A stretch of DNA of 64,000 nt from Caulobacter sp048541825. GTDB lineage: Bacteria > Pseudomonadota > Alphaproteobacteria > Caulobacterales > Caulobacteraceae. Location of the stretch: contig NZ_CP183332.1 of the NCBI RefSeq assembly GCF_048541825.1, forward strand, positions 868,001-932,000, read 5' to 3'. This document shows, in pieces, positions 7,449 to 15,970 of the stretch. Position numbers and translations under genes: made by a program. The notes beneath the pieces were generated by a model. That model had not been told where the DNA came from. It did no database searches and worked only from the letters and a program-made list of their open reading frames with translations. Every line of letters begins with the position of its first letter. Position 1 is the first letter of the stretch.

Positions 7449-8669
7449 GTGACTTTCGAAACCGACGCGATAAGCCACCGGCGCGGCTTCCTGGCTGGGC
7501 TTGGTGGTCTGGGCTTGATGGGCGTGGCCGGCTGCGCGCCGGGCCAGATCATGCGGCCCGGCCTGGTCAACGGTCTGGGCGACTTCGACGCTTTGCCCCA
7601 CTTGGCGCCGATCCGGATGAAGCCTGACCGCATCTCCAGGATCACGGTCTGTCTGCGTCCGTTCCGCAAGGCGGGGCCGCGCCTGGATGTCGAGACCGTC
7701 GGCGACAAGACCGTCGTCCACAATTACGGCCATGGCGGCAGCGGCTGGTCGCTGTCGTGGGGTTCGGGAACGATCGCGGCCAGGAACGCCATGTCGACCG
7801 GCGAACGCGACATCGCCGTGATCGGTTGCGGCGCCCTGGGCCTGACCACGGCCACCCTGCTGCGGCGGGCCGGGGCCAATGTGACCATCTATGCCAGCGA
7901 ACGCACGCCTGATACGCGCTCGGCCCGGGCCACGGGCACCTGGTCGCCCGACTCCCGCATCGCCGCCGTGGGCGCGACTGCGCCGGGGTTCGAGGCGCAA
8001 TGGGAGGAGATGTGCCGCACCTCCTACAAGGCCTACCAGACCTATCTGGGCATGGCGGGCAATCCGGTGGAATGGACCGACCGCTACACCCTGTTCGATG
8101 CGCCGCCAGGACCGGGACGCGCCACGCAGCATGACCCCAACGACGTGCGGTTCGTCGAATATGTCGAGCGCGTGAGAGACATCACTCCGCGTGGCATGGA
8201 GCTGCCGGCCGGCCGCCACCCGTTCCCAACGCCCTTTGCGCGGCGTGGATCGTCGATGCAGTTCAACATCGCCGAATATGCCCACCTGCTGATGACCGAC
8301 TATCTGCTGGCCGGCGGCAAGGTTGAGACCATGACCTTCCACACCCCCGCCGATCTGGCGGTGCTGAAGCAGAAGGTGGTGGTCAACTGCACCGGCTATG
8401 GCGCGCGGGCGCTTTGGAAGGACGAGAGCATCATCCCTGTGCGCGGCCAGATCGCGTGGCTGATCCCCCAGTCCGAGGTCAATTACGGCCTCTACTACAA
8501 GGGCGTGTCGATCCTGGCCCGGCGCGACGGCATCGTCGTCCAGCAGGTCGGGCAGACCGAAGCCTGGGGCTATGGCGATGACAACGAGATCGCCAGCCGA
8601 AGCGAATCCGAGGACGCCATCGCCACCATCGCGGCGCTCTACGGTCGGCCGAAGCCCCGGGCGGCCTGA
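7449..8669 (+). CDS. Tat-exported FAD-dependent D-amino-acid-oxidase-type oxidoreductase
   Basis: A 406-residue protein from a GTG start. The N-terminus has a twin-arginine signal (SHRRGFLAGLGGLGLMGVAGC) that also ends in a lipobox-like GVAGC, so it may be a Tat-exported lipoprotein. The Rossmann FAD motif comes unusually late, at about residue 122 (IAVIGCGALGLTTATLL), after an N-terminal region of about 85 residues. Later segments such as VVNCTGYGARAL and IIPVRGQIAWL fit the DAO family, which oxidises D-amino acids or related amines. Its 3' end overlaps the convergent M56 peptidase gene by 31 bp. No clear ribosome site precedes the GTG, so the start is uncertain. Substrate unknown. Confidence 0.8.
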   Translation: MTFETDAISHRRGFLAGLGGLGLMGVAGCAPGQIMRPGLVNGLGDFDALPHLAPIRMKPDRISRITVCLRPFRKAGPRLDVETVGDKTVVHNYGHGGSGWSLSWGSGTIAARNAMSTGERDIAVIGCGALGLTTATLLRRAGANVTIYASERTPDTRSARATGTWSPDSRIAAVGATAPGFEAQWEEMCRTSYKAYQTYLGMAGNPVEWTDRYTLFDAPPGPGRATQHDPNDVRFVEYVERVRDITPRGMELPAGRHPFPTPFARRGSSMQFNIAEYAHLLMTDYLLAGGKVETMTFHTPADLAVLKQKVVVNCTGYGARALWKDESIIPVRGQIAWLIPQSEVNYGLYYKGVSILARRDGIVVQQVGQTEAWGYGDDNEIASRSESEDAIATIAALYGRPKPRAA

Positions 8670-9532
8670 TCTGCGTACATCCGGTTCATATCGATCGACG
8701 GGGCCAGATCGCTATAGACGATCCCGCGCGGCGCGATGCTCCAGACCGCCAGGAAGGTCGCCAGGCCCAAGGCTGTCAGGGCGATGAAGCCGGCGATCTG
8801 CCGTCGGCGGCTGGGCTCGAGGCGACTCAGGAACGCGACCCGCAGGATCAAAGGGTGCGCGCCCCAGCCGCAGGCGAGGGGCGAGGCTGCACCACAGGTC
8901 GAGACCTTCAGCAGCGCCCTGGCGTAGTCGGCGCGGATGTCGCTTTTCAGCGATAGCACCGTGGCGTCGCACGCCAGCTCCTGGTCAATACGGGCGAACA
9001 CCGCGCCGAGATGAACCATGGGATTGCACCAGCCCAGGACCCGGCACCCGGCGATGGCCAGGTTGGCGATAGGGTCGCCCCGGCGGATGTGCGTGCGCTC
9101 ATGCAGCAGGATCAGGTCGCGCTCGCGGGTGTCGAACCGCGCCTCGAAGTCATGGGGCAGTATTATCCGGGGCCATAGGGAGCCCATCACGGCGGGGCCT
9201 GCCTTGCCCTTGGCCGCCGTACGCCGGAAGGCATGCTCCTGCCACAGCATGAAGCCGGCGAAGAGTGCGGCGCCGATAACCCACGCTGCCAGGATCGTCA
9301 TCGCCAGACCCGGCGCCAACGGCGAGGTCGGAGCGCCGACTTCCAGGGTCTCCGCGAGGCTGGGAAAGACGCTGGCGGCAGCGGCGACAGGCACAATCGC
9401 CCAAAGCCCATAAGCGAGGCGCGGACCAAACAGCCCGCGAACCGGAAGGCGGAGCAGCAGCACCAGCACAACGCCGGCCGCCGCCGCGATCTGAACCCGT
9501 GTCAGCGCCAAGGCGAGCAGTTCGATCAGCAT
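8639..9532 (-). CDS. M56-family (BlaR1/MecR1-like) membrane metallopeptidase
   Basis: A 297-residue membrane protein with helices at about residues 12-30, 40-58 and 75-97, and a C-terminal helix near 248-266. The zinc-protease core has HExxH in LLHERTHIRRGDP and the downstream ELACD motif that supplies the third ligand. BlaR1 and MecR1 use such a domain to switch off the BlaI/MecI repressor when beta-lactams are sensed, via an extra penicillin-binding sensor domain. That sensor domain is absent here: the chain ends about 30 residues after the last helix. No blaI gene is adjacent, yet a BlaI-type operator lies 59 bp upstream. It may sense wall damage by another route. Confidence 0.88.
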   Translation of the reverse strand: MLIELLALALTRVQIAAAAGVVLVLLLRLPVRGLFGPRLAYGLWAIVPVAAAASVFPSLAETLEVGAPTSPLAPGLAMTILAAWVIGAALFAGFMLWQEHAFRRTAAKGKAGPAVMGSLWPRIILPHDFEARFDTRERDLILLHERTHIRRGDPIANLAIAGCRVLGWCNPMVHLGAVFARIDQELACDATVLSLKSDIRADYARALLKVSTCGAASPLACGWGAHPLILRVAFLSRLEPSRRRQIAGFIALTALGLATFLAVWSIAPRGIVYSDLAPSIDMNRMYADQAARGFGRP

Positions 9533-9590
9533 CGCGTTCCCCCTCCAGGCGCCGCCCCGATCGCGTTAGTCGGGTTGGACCCCCTGATGG

Positions 9591-9602
9591 TTACAACTGT
9601 AA
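9591..9602. promoter_or_regulatory. BlaI/MecI-type operator dyad
   Basis: TTACA-AC-TGTAA is a perfect inverted repeat matching the known BlaI/MecI box (TACA-N2-TGTA). It sits midway between the divergent M56 peptidase (start 9532) and glnE (start 9660), close to equally far from both. Confidence 0.7.
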
Positions 9603-9659
9603 TATCGCTCGTCAAGCGTGTGTCTTGCCCCGGCCCCGCCAGCGGGCCACGGTGGCGCC

Positions 9660-12566
9660 ATGACTCGCCTGCTCGAACGCCTCGCCCCGTGTGGTCCCAT
9701 CGCCGATCCCAAGGCCGCCGAGCGCGCCCATGAGGCGATCCTCAAGCGGGTCGGTGAAGCGTCGGCAAGCATCGAGACCGTCTGGCCGGCCTTGGCCCCG
9801 GTGTTCGGCGCCTCACCCTATCTGGCCAGTCTTGCCCGCCGCGACGCCCGACGTCTGCCGTCTATCCTTGAGGCCGACCCTGATACGCGGCTGGCGGAAA
9901 TCCTCTCAGCCGCCGACGCGGTCGCCGCTGAACCCGACTTCGAGGTCGCGCGCCGCGTGCTGCGCGAACTCAAGGCCGACCTGCATCTGCTGACCGCGCT
10001 GTGCGACCTGGGTGGTTTCTGGGATCTGGATGCGGTGACCGGCGCCCTGACGCGCTTTGCCGACGCCACCCTGCGCGCCGCCCTGGCCCAGGCCGTCCGG
10101 CTGGAGGTGGGGCGCGGCGCCCTGACCCATGTGGGCGACACCGAGGCCGGGCCCGCGCCGGGCCTTTTCTGCATCGCCATGGGCAAGCACGGGGCCTTTG
10201 AGCTCAACTATTCCAGCGACATCGACTTCTCGATCTTCTACGCGCCGGAAAAGCTGCCGGTCGCCGAAGGGGTCGAGCCGCAGGGCGTGGCGGTCCGCAT
10301 CGCCAACCATCTGGGTCGCATCCTGCAGGAGCGCACCGCCGACGGCTATGTCTTCCGCATCGACCTGCGCCTGCGTCCCGACCCGTCCTCGACCCCGCCG
10401 GCCATGCCCGTCGACGCGGCCATGGACTACTACGAGAGCGTCGGCCAGAACTGGGAGCGCGCCGCCCACATCAAGGCCCGGATCGCGGCCGGCGACATCA
10501 AGGAAGGCGAAGCCTTCCTGGCCGGGCTGCAGCCGTTCATCTGGCGACGGAACCTGGATTTCGCGGCCATCGCCGATATCCATTCGATCAAGCGCCAGAT
10601 CCACACCTACAAGGTCGATGACCGCCTGACCGCCAAGGGCGCGGATCTGAAGCTGGGTCGCGGCGGCATCCGCGAGATCGAGTTTTTCGTCCAGACCCAG
10701 CAGTTGATCCTGGGCGGGCGACAACCGGACCTGCGCGGCCCGCGCACGCTGGACGCGCTGCGGGCCCTGGCTGACGCCGGCCACGTCACGACCGAGGATG
10801 CCGACTGGCTGGCCAAGGCCTATCAGGACCTGCGAGCGCTGGAACATCGCGCCCAGATGATCGCCGATGACCAGACCCACAAGCTGCCGGAATCCGACAC
10901 CGACCGGAAGAAGGTCGCGGCGCTCTGGAACCACGACAACCTGCGCAGCTTTGATGCGACCGTGGGCAAGATCCTGAAGGGCGTGAACGTGCGGTATGGC
11001 CGCCTGTTCGCCGGGGAGGAGGAGCTGTCCTCGCGCTTTGGCAGTCTGGTCTTCACCGGCGTCGAGGACGATCCGGAGACGCTCGCCACCCTCAAGCGGA
11101 TGGGCTTTTCCAGCCCCGAGCGTGTCGCCGCCACCATTCGCAGCTGGCACCATGGCCGCATCGCCGCCACCCGCACCGAGCGGGGGCGCGAGCTGTTCAC
11201 GCGGCTGGCGCCGCGCCTGCTGGACGCCGCCAACGCCACGGGCGCGCCGGATACCGCCTTCAACCGTTTCGCCGACTTCTTCGCCTTGCTGAGTTCGGGC
11301 GTCCAGATCCAGTCGCTGTTCCTGGCCCAGCCCCGTCTGTTTGAACTGATCGTCGAGGTCATGGCCTTCGCCCCGCGCTTGGCGACGACCCTGGCGCGGC
11401 GTCCGACGGCGCTGGACGCCCTGCTGGACCCCGCCTTCTTCGGCCCCATGGCCGTGCCCGAGATCGCTTCGTGGGATCCTGAGGATTTCGAGGGCGCGAT
11501 GAACGCCGCCCGGCGACTCTTCCGTGATCAGAGCTTCCGGATCGGCGTGCGGGTGATGAGTGGCACCGCCGGGGCCAGCGATGTGGGCGCAGCCTTCGCA
11601 GGGCTGGGCGACCTGATCGTCGGGGGCCTGGCGCCCGCCGCCCTGGCGGAGACCATGCGCATCGGCGGCGACTTTCCCGGCGAGGTCGCTGTGGTGGCCC
11701 TGGGCAAGGCCGGCTCGCGCGAGATGACCGCCAAGTCGGACCTCGACCTGATGACGCTCTATGCGGTCGATGATCCCGCCGCCCAAGGGGGGGCGGTTTC
11801 GTCGATCAAGAACTGGAGCGCTGACAGTTTCTACGCCCGCTTCACCCAGCGCCTCACCTCGGCCCTCTCGGCGCCGACCGGGGAGGGCACGCTCTATGAG
11901 GTGGACCTCAAGCTGCGGCCCTCGGGGACAAAGGGGCCGGTCGCCGTCAGTTTCGCCGCCTTCGAGGACTATTACGCCCGCGAGGCCGAGACCTGGGAGC
12001 TGCTGGCCCTGACCCGCGCCCGGGTGATGTGGGCCAGCTCGCCGGCCTTCCAGGCTCGCGCCGAGGCGGCCATCGAGGCCGCTCTGCGCCGCTCGCGCGA
12101 TCCGGTGAAGACCGCCGCCGACGTGCTGGAGATGCGCGAACTGATGGAGCAGGAACGTCCGGGCAAGGGTGTCTGGGACCTGAAGCTGACGCCTGGCGGC
12201 CTGGTGGATATCGAATTCGCCGCCCAGTTTCTGCAGATCAAGCACGCCGCCGACGGTGGCCCCCTGGCGCAGAATACCGGCGAGGCGCTGGCGGCGCTCA
12301 GGGCGGCGGGTCTGGCCGATGACGCGGCCCTGGCCTGCCTGGAGACGGCCTGGCGGCTGGAGCAGGACCTCTCGCAGTTGATCAAGGTGGCGCTGGAGGA
12401 CGGCGGCGATCCCGACAGTGAGCCCAAGGCCTTCAGGGCCTTGCTAGCGCGCGCCGGGCACGTCCGAGAATTCCGCTCGCTAAAGACCAAGCTGACCAAG
12501 GCCAAGGTCGAGGCGCGCGCGGCGTTCGAGACGATTATGCGCGGCGACGGAAAAGCTGGAGCCTGA
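9660..12566 (+). CDS. glnE: Bifunctional glutamine synthetase adenylyltransferase/adenylyl-removing enzyme
   Basis: A 968-residue cytoplasmic enzyme that adds and removes AMP on glutamine synthetase in response to PII. The two nucleotidyltransferase halves are visible: the N-terminal adenylyl-removing half with NYSSDIDFSIFY and RIDLRLRPDPSS, and the C-terminal adenylylating half with TAKSDLDLMTLY and YEVDLKLRPSG. Each is followed by its GlnD/PII-uridylyltransferase-like helical domain (RGGIREIEFFVQ; GGLVDIEFAAQ). Length is normal for the family. The start MTRLLERLAP at 9660 is preferred to an upstream ATG at 9618 because the extra residues look unlike the family. It stands in its own transcription unit opposite the M56 peptidase. 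Confidence 0.97.
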   Translation: MTRLLERLAPCGPIADPKAAERAHEAILKRVGEASASIETVWPALAPVFGASPYLASLARRDARRLPSILEADPDTRLAEILSAADAVAAEPDFEVARRVLRELKADLHLLTALCDLGGFWDLDAVTGALTRFADATLRAALAQAVRLEVGRGALTHVGDTEAGPAPGLFCIAMGKHGAFELNYSSDIDFSIFYAPEKLPVAEGVEPQGVAVRIANHLGRILQERTADGYVFRIDLRLRPDPSSTPPAMPVDAAMDYYESVGQNWERAAHIKARIAAGDIKEGEAFLAGLQPFIWRRNLDFAAIADIHSIKRQIHTYKVDDRLTAKGADLKLGRGGIREIEFFVQTQQLILGGRQPDLRGPRTLDALRALADAGHVTTEDADWLAKAYQDLRALEHRAQMIADDQTHKLPESDTDRKKVAALWNHDNLRSFDATVGKILKGVNVRYGRLFAGEEELSSRFGSLVFTGVEDDPETLATLKRMGFSSPERVAATIRSWHHGRIAATRTERGRELFTRLAPRLLDAANATGAPDTAFNRFADFFALLSSGVQIQSLFLAQPRLFELIVEVMAFAPRLATTLARRPTALDALLDPAFFGPMAVPEIASWDPEDFEGAMNAARRLFRDQSFRIGVRVMSGTAGASDVGAAFAGLGDLIVGGLAPAALAETMRIGGDFPGEVAVVALGKAGSREMTAKSDLDLMTLYAVDDPAAQGGAVSSIKNWSADSFYARFTQRLTSALSAPTGEGTLYEVDLKLRPSGTKGPVAVSFAAFEDYYAREAETWELLALTRARVMWASSPAFQARAEAAIEAALRRSRDPVKTAADVLEMRELMEQERPGKGVWDLKLTPGGLVDIEFAAQFLQIKHAADGGPLAQNTGEALAALRAAGLADDAALACLETAWRLEQDLSQLIKVALEDGGDPDSEPKAFRALLARAGHVREFRSLKTKLTKAKVEARAAFETIMRGDGKAGA

Positions 12567-12617
12567 CGTTCAACGGGCATGGGGACGGGCTTTCGACGTC
12601 TTGGAGACGCAAGTCAC

Positions 12618-13052
12618 ATGCTGAAAATTACAATGATCGCGGCCGGTTCGGTCCTGCTGCTCGCCGGTCCAGTCCTGGCGGCGCCAAAGGGCGCGGCCGC
12701 GCTGGACGCCAATGCCGATGGCAAGGTCAGCCTCGCCGAATTTCAGGCCGGACGCGGCGGCCAGATGATGGCTCACCTCGACGCTGACAAGGATGGCAAG
12801 CTGTCGCGCGAAGAATTCTCGGCGATGCGCAAGCCCAGACCCGATGCTCCGGACGCCAACGCTGGCCGAGCCGGCAAGGGCGCAGAGCGGATGTGGTCGC
12901 GCGTGGATGCCGACACTGATGGCTTCCTGTCGCGTGGCGAGATGGATGGCTTTCTGGCCAACCGCTTCAAGCGTATGGACGCCGACAATGACGGTGCGCT
13001 GAGCCTGACGGAGTTGAAGACCGGCGCCGACAAGGCGAAGGTCGGGATCTGA
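12618..13052 (+). CDS. Exported EF-hand calcium-binding protein
   Basis: A 144-residue protein with a signal peptide (residues 1-22, cleavage near LAA-P) and four EF-hand-type loops starting at D30 (DANADGKVSLAEF), D55 (DADKDGKLSREEF), D97 (DADTDGFLSRGEM) and D121 (DADNDGALSLTEL). A disordered proline-rich linker lies between the two pairs. A GGAGA ribosome site precedes the ATG. The gene is 30 bp upstream of an ECF sigma factor gene and points the same way, which suggests a shared transcript. It probably binds Ca2+ or another metal in the periplasm; the partner is unknown. Confidence 0.9.
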   Translation: MLKITMIAAGSVLLLAGPVLAAPKGAAALDANADGKVSLAEFQAGRGGQMMAHLDADKDGKLSREEFSAMRKPRPDAPDANAGRAGKGAERMWSRVDADTDGFLSRGEMDGFLANRFKRMDADNDGALSLTELKTGADKAKVGI

Positions 13053-13082
13053 CTGATGTGTTCACGCGCGGCGAGGTGAGGT

Positions 13083-13643
13083 TTGGCGGCCGAGGGGAGC
13101 GACCCCGACGAGGCGCTGCTGACAGGGGTCGGCCGGGGCGACCCGGCCGCCGTTCGCCAGCTGCTGGACCGACGCTTGCCGCGCGTTCTCGCCCTGGCTC
13201 GCCGCATGTTGAACGACCCCGGCGAGGCCGAGGACGTGGCGCAGGAAACCTTCCTGAGAGCCTGGAAACAGGCGCGCTCCTGGCGACCGGGTGGGGCGAA
13301 GTTCGATACCTGGTTGCACCGGGTGGCGCTGAACCTCTGCTACGATCGCCTCCGTCGCCGCCGCGAGGTGGTCACGGCCGAGCCGCCGGAGCAGGTGGAC
13401 ACGGGTCCGGCGCCGGATGCCGGCTTGCTGGGCGCGGATCTGTCGCGGCGGGTCGAGGCGGCGCTGGCGGCCTTGCCCGCGCGTCAGCGCGAAGCCATCG
13501 TGCTGTGCCATCATCAGGGCTTGGGCAATATCGAGGCCGCCGCGCTGATGACCATCAGCGTCGAGGCGCTGGAAAGTCTGCTGGGACGGGGCAGACGCGC
13601 GCTCAGGGCCTCGCTCGCCGACCTGGCGGGGTCCGGGCGATGA
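13083..13643 (+). CDS. ECF-type RNA polymerase sigma factor
   Basis: A 186-residue sigma-70 family protein from a TTG start. Region 2 shows EDVAQETFLRAWKQARSWRPGGAKFDTW with RVALNLCYDRLRRRR, and region 4 shows ALPARQREAIVLCHHQGLGNIEAAALM and SVEALESLLGRGRRAL. The short length with only regions 2 and 4 is typical of extracytoplasmic-function sigma factors. It is followed 13 bp later by a small membrane protein that is a likely anti-sigma factor, then by a periplasmic sensor-like protein. In other alphaproteobacteria this set responds to metals or envelope stress; the trigger here is inferred only. Confidence 0.92.
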   Translation: MAAEGSDPDEALLTGVGRGDPAAVRQLLDRRLPRVLALARRMLNDPGEAEDVAQETFLRAWKQARSWRPGGAKFDTWLHRVALNLCYDRLRRRREVVTAEPPEQVDTGPAPDAGLLGADLSRRVEAALAALPARQREAIVLCHHQGLGNIEAAALMTISVEALESLLGRGRRALRASLADLAGSGR

Positions 13644-13656
13644 AGGAGATAGCGTC

Positions 13657-14085
13657 ATGACCATGACCGTCGAACGGTTCGCCGATCTGGCAGAAATCTA
13701 TGGCGGCGACGTGGCCCGCTGGCCGGAAGCCGAGCGCGAGATCGCCCGCGCCTTGCTGGCCGCAGAACCTGTGCGCCTGGAAGCGCTGCTGGCCGACGCC
13801 GCGCGACTGGATCGCTTGCTCGACCTCGCGCCCGCCCAGTCCGCCGATGCGGCCCTGCTGGGGCGGCTGATCGCGGCGGCTCCGCAGCCGGCAAGCGCCG
13901 TGCGCCGCTGGCTGGCCGGCGCCGGGGCGGCGCTTGGCCTAGGCGTTGCCGCTCTGGCGGGCGTCGCGGTCGGCGTGGCGATCGGTCAGGCTGATCATGG
14001 ACGCGCGCCTCAGGGCCAGAGCGTGATCGCTACGGATTTCACCACAGACCTTTCCGAGGCCCTCGAGGAGCCCGCAGCCCTATGA
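13657..14085 (+). CDS. Small membrane protein, likely anti-sigma factor
   Basis: A 142-residue protein with a cytoplasmic helical N-terminus (FADLAEIYGGDVARWPEAER), one membrane helix at about 88-110 (AGAALGLGVAALAGVAVGVAI) and a short periplasmic tail. Topology, size and position directly after an ECF sigma gene fit an anti-sigma factor, but no zinc-binding HxxxCxxC motif is visible. Its stop codon overlaps the start of the next gene (ATGA, 14082-14085), showing tight co-translation with the sensor-like protein. The role is inferred from context. Confidence 0.78.
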   Translation: MTMTVERFADLAEIYGGDVARWPEAEREIARALLAAEPVRLEALLADAARLDRLLDLAPAQSADAALLGRLIAAAPQPASAVRRWLAGAGAALGLGVAALAGVAVGVAIGQADHGRAPQGQSVIATDFTTDLSEALEEPAAL

Positions 14086-14702
14086 CCGTGTCCCGTTCGC
14101 TGCTGATCGGCCTGATCGTCTCGGCGGCGCTCAACGTGTTTCTCGTCGGCGGTGTCGTTGGCGTGCTGTGGGTGCGTCAGGGCCTGCCAGACCCCGTGGG
14201 GCAACCCTCACGGGCTGCGGCGCTTTCGTCGACTACGCCGGCCACGTCAACGGGTACTGTGGGCGACGTCGAACAGGCGCCGCTTCAGCCCAGGCCGTCG
14301 CCATCGCAATCGCCACAGTCGCCTGCCGCCGTCGCTGTCCCGCCGAGCGAAACGCCAGCGCGGCCACAGCTTTGGACCGCTGGCGAGCGACTGTCGCAGG
14401 AGAGTCGCCAAACGCTTAGGCGCACTTTGCGCGAGGCCAATAGACGCAATCAGCCGATCGTCCGGCAGGCCCGCGCCGAACGGCAGGCCGCTCTGCAGGC
14501 GTTCAAGGCCATGCCCTATGATCCGGCCGTTGCCGGCCAGCATCTGGCAGCTGCTCGGACGCTAGATGGTCAGGCGCGGACTAATGTCGAAGGCGCGCTT
14601 GCGACCTTTGCGATGAGTTTGTCGGTGGACGAGCGAGCCGCTTTGGCCGAGGGCCTGCAGAGGGTCTACGCGCCGCGCGCCCGGACGGAGGAGACCCGCT
14701 AG
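14082..14702 (+). CDS. Periplasmic heavy-metal-sensor-like membrane protein (CnrX/Spy type)
   Basis: A 206-residue protein anchored by one N-terminal helix (residues 5-30, LLIGLIVSAALNVFLVGGVVGVLW), followed by a proline/serine-rich linker (about 40-95) and a helical periplasmic domain (about 100-200: RLSQESRQTLRRTLREANRR, RQAALQAFKAMPYDP). This is the layout of CnrX/ZraP/Spy-like periplasmic helical proteins. In CnrYXH-type systems such a protein, with an anti-sigma factor, controls an ECF sigma factor. No histidine/methionine-rich metal site is obvious. Its end overlaps the convergent gene by 4 bp. Confidence 0.75.
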   Translation: MTVSRSLLIGLIVSAALNVFLVGGVVGVLWVRQGLPDPVGQPSRAAALSSTTPATSTGTVGDVEQAPLQPRPSPSQSPQSPAAVAVPPSETPARPQLWTAGERLSQESRQTLRRTLREANRRNQPIVRQARAERQAALQAFKAMPYDPAVAGQHLAAARTLDGQARTNVEGALATFAMSLSVDERAALAEGLQRVYAPRARTEETR

Positions 14703-15793
14703 TTTTGGGTCGCGGTGTGAACGTCTCGCACGAGTCGGTCGAGCGTCGCCGTCCAGTCGGCGTCCTTCAGGTCGCGCCGATACAGGCGCAGGCTAGGATA
14801 CCACGGCGATGTGTCGCGATCTCGCAACCAGCGCCAGTCCGTCCCCAGATGCGGTAGCAGGACGAAGCACGGCCGGCCTAGTGCGCCCGCCAAGTGCGCG
14901 ACGGAGGTATCGACGGTGATCACCAGGTCAAGTTGCTCGATAATCGCCGCAGTTTCTGCGAAATCCTTGGCTCCGGTTTCGGCGGGATCCAGGCCCATCA
15001 CATGGCCCGGGAGGCTTGCGCGTAGCTGAGCCGCAGCCTGCGGCGGAAGCGACCGGTTGGCGTCGTTGCTGTGGTGAGGGTTGCCACGAAGCTGGACGCC
15101 GATCTTAAAGCCCGGCGGAAGCGGCGCCCCGCTCGCTGGTGAGCGCAGGTAGGGCTGGGCCGGAAGAGTTTCCAGCGTCACGCCCAGACGTCCCACCAGT
15201 CCGCCGGCCATCACCCAAAAGTCAGGATCCGGAAACTCGACCGCGCCCACTGCGGCTACGACGTTTACGCCCGGAAAGCTGTGGCTGAACAGCGTCACCA
15301 GTTCCGCACGAGTTAGCAGGATTACCTCGGCCCCTGCAGCCTGCAGGCGTGGCGCGAACCGGGCGAACTGGATGTGATCGCCAAAACCCTGTTCGGGGAA
15401 GATCGCGATTCGCTTTCCGGTCAGATCCTCGCCGTTCCATTGCGGAAACGGGAAAGCCGTGGCGCTCGGCAAGGCTAGGGCCGGCACCTCGTGCCGCGAT
15501 TCGTAGTGCGCCCAGCCTTCCGTGTATTGTCCCTGGGCCATCAGGTTCACTGCCAACGCCTGGCGTATGAGCGCCAGGTCCGGCTTCAGGCTAAGGGCCC
15601 GGCGCAGAACCTGCTCGCCCTCTTCAAGCGCGCCGATCTGGTTGAGCGCAACGCCGAGGTTAAGAAGAAGATCAGCGTTGCGCGGCTCGACGCTGGCGAG
15701 GCCTCGGAAGATTCCCGTCGCCTCCACGAGCTTGCCGGCCGCGCGCAGCGTCATGGCTTCAGCGAATATGTCGGCCAAGCGTCTCGAACTCAT
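14699..15793 (-). CDS. TPR protein with glycosyltransferase-9-like C-terminal domain
   Basis: About 364 residues. The N-terminal part (about 1-110) has TPR repeats (LLLNLGVALNQIGALEEGEQ, RRALSLKPDLALIRQALAVN). The C-terminal part resembles the heptosyltransferase (GT9) fold, with IFPEQGFGDHIQFARFAPRL and the late motif VITVDTSVAHLAGALG. Such hybrids occur near surface polysaccharide or flagellin glycosylation genes, but none are adjacent here, so the acceptor is unknown. The start MSSRRLADIF is chosen because a GAGAGA stretch precedes it; a GTG nine codons upstream (15820) is an alternative. Tail-to-tail overlap of 4 bp with the sensor-like gene. Confidence 0.85.
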   Translation of the reverse strand: MSSRRLADIFAEAMTLRAAGKLVEATGIFRGLASVEPRNADLLLNLGVALNQIGALEEGEQVLRRALSLKPDLALIRQALAVNLMAQGQYTEGWAHYESRHEVPALALPSATAFPFPQWNGEDLTGKRIAIFPEQGFGDHIQFARFAPRLQAAGAEVILLTRAELVTLFSHSFPGVNVVAAVGAVEFPDPDFWVMAGGLVGRLGVTLETLPAQPYLRSPASGAPLPPGFKIGVQLRGNPHHSNDANRSLPPQAAAQLRASLPGHVMGLDPAETGAKDFAETAAIIEQLDLVITVDTSVAHLAGALGRPCFVLLPHLGTDWRWLRDRDTSPWYPSLRLYRRDLKDADWTATLDRLVRDVHTATQN

Positions 15794-15970
15794 GATTTCG
15801 CGTCTCTCGTCGACAAACACCCCGCTTGGGGGCGCGAAAGCAGGCTCAAAGTCAACCTTGCGGCTCGAGCGCTAGGGTTCGGCCAGTCGCCTGATCGAAA
15901 ATCGCCTTTGGACGTAACCAATCGGCGAGGTCATGCGTACCTATCCGTAGACCCCGCATCGGAGCCCGCC

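Noticed and set aside
9906..12245. Open frame of about 780 codons opposite glnE
   Set aside because: It is the antisense of a fully recognisable glnE and has no coherent domain.
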